Shown here: piece by piece, positions 61,825 to 61,873 of the stretch
Layout of the letters: each line of letters begins with the position of its first letter
How positions within the stretch are numbered: the first letter of the stretch is position 1
Origin: Tropicimonas marinistellae
GTDB taxonomy: Bacteria; Pseudomonadota; Alphaproteobacteria; Rhodobacterales; Rhodobacteraceae
Assembly: GCF_001509585.1 (NCBI RefSeq)
Contig: NZ_LNCI01000017.1
Location: forward strand, 1 to 61,873
Reading direction: 5' to 3'
Length of the DNA stretch: 61,873 bases
Notes under the pieces: model-generated
Told to the model about the DNA's origin: nothing
Seen by the model: the letters and a program-made list of their open reading frames with translations, nothing else
Databases searched by the model: none
Program-made: the position numbers and the translations under genes

Positions 61825-61873
61825 CAGTACAGGACCACGGATCTGATAGATTCGCCTTTGTGCATGAGGTCGA
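61824..61873 (-). CDS. Last 15 codons of glutathione-dependent formaldehyde dehydrogenase (partial)
   Basis: On the minus strand the edge reads DLMHKGESIRSVVLY and a TGA, the classical C-terminus of class III alcohol dehydrogenase (AdhC/FrmA). It oxidises S-hydroxymethylglutathione and precedes fghA, as expected. The rest of the gene lies outside the window. The stop overlaps the fghA start. Confidence 0.8.
   Translation of the reverse strand, partial: DLMHKGESIRSVVLY

Overview
The window reads as high-GC alphaproteobacterial chromosome or large replicon, most likely from the Rhodobacteraceae/roseobacter neighbourhood. The evidence is a NadQ-type regulator beside nadABC, the LysR/gcdH/CoA-transferase block, betI-betBA opposite choXWV, a DUF1127 peptide, hemP and a TonB/heme locus. 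Genes are dense, many with ATGA or TGATG overlaps. No tRNA, rRNA, CRISPR array or intact insertion sequence was seen.

Layout. 1-3.1 kb: minus-strand polyamine/opine-type ABC importer (ATPase cut by the edge, two permeases, binding protein). 3.2-4.8 kb: decayed accessory patch with a Phd/VapC toxin-antitoxin pair and a broken scpB-like gene. 5-8.7 kb: a GT-C-like membrane protein, an aldo-keto reductase and a divergent AraC regulator. 8.7-13 kb: nadC, nadB, nadA and a NadQ/NrtR-like Nudix regulator. 13-16.5 kb: LysR regulator, glutaryl-CoA dehydrogenase and a class III CoA transferase (glutarate/lysine catabolism). 16.9-21.3 kb: hemP, a ferric-siderophore ABC importer and a DUF2218 gene. 21.8-26.3 kb: isochorismatase-like hydrolase, altronate-dehydratase family enzyme, GntR regulator and ArgE-like deacetylase.

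26.6-39.6 kb is a heme/iron acquisition island. It has two secreted RTX proteins whose N-termini resemble the HasA hemophore, on either side of a heme-type TonB receptor. These are followed by a cbiZ remnant, two paralogous small proteins of unknown function carrying a CPxC motif, an ExbB-ExbD-ExbD-TonB operon, a second TonB receptor and its divergent AraC regulator. 39.7-44.3 kb: alkaline phosphatase behind a PHO box, then a four-gene metal-related ABC cassette. 44.4-51.2 kb: choline-to-betaine genes (betA, betB, betI) and the choline importer choXWV. BetI carries a frame-changing 16-bp tandem duplication.

51.1-59.1 kb: a minus-strand run encoding a flavoprotein (NuoF-type FeS segment fused to a GltD-like FAD/NAD domain), an [FeFe]-hydrogenase with all H-cluster cysteines, and a NitT/TauT-type ABC importer. 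A divergent LacI regulator, a LacI-type operator and a DUF1127 gene follow. 59.3-61.9 kb: a MarR protein with a long unknown C-terminal domain, then fghA and the last codons of a glutathione-dependent formaldehyde dehydrogenase.

The two most interesting systems are the HasA-like/RTX hemophore pair with its receptor and TonB machinery, and the [FeFe]-hydrogenase/flavoprotein/ABC cluster. The dedicated secretion system (type I exporter) and the hydrogenase maturases (HydEFG) are not in the window. All assignments come from reading the sequence; no database search was run.
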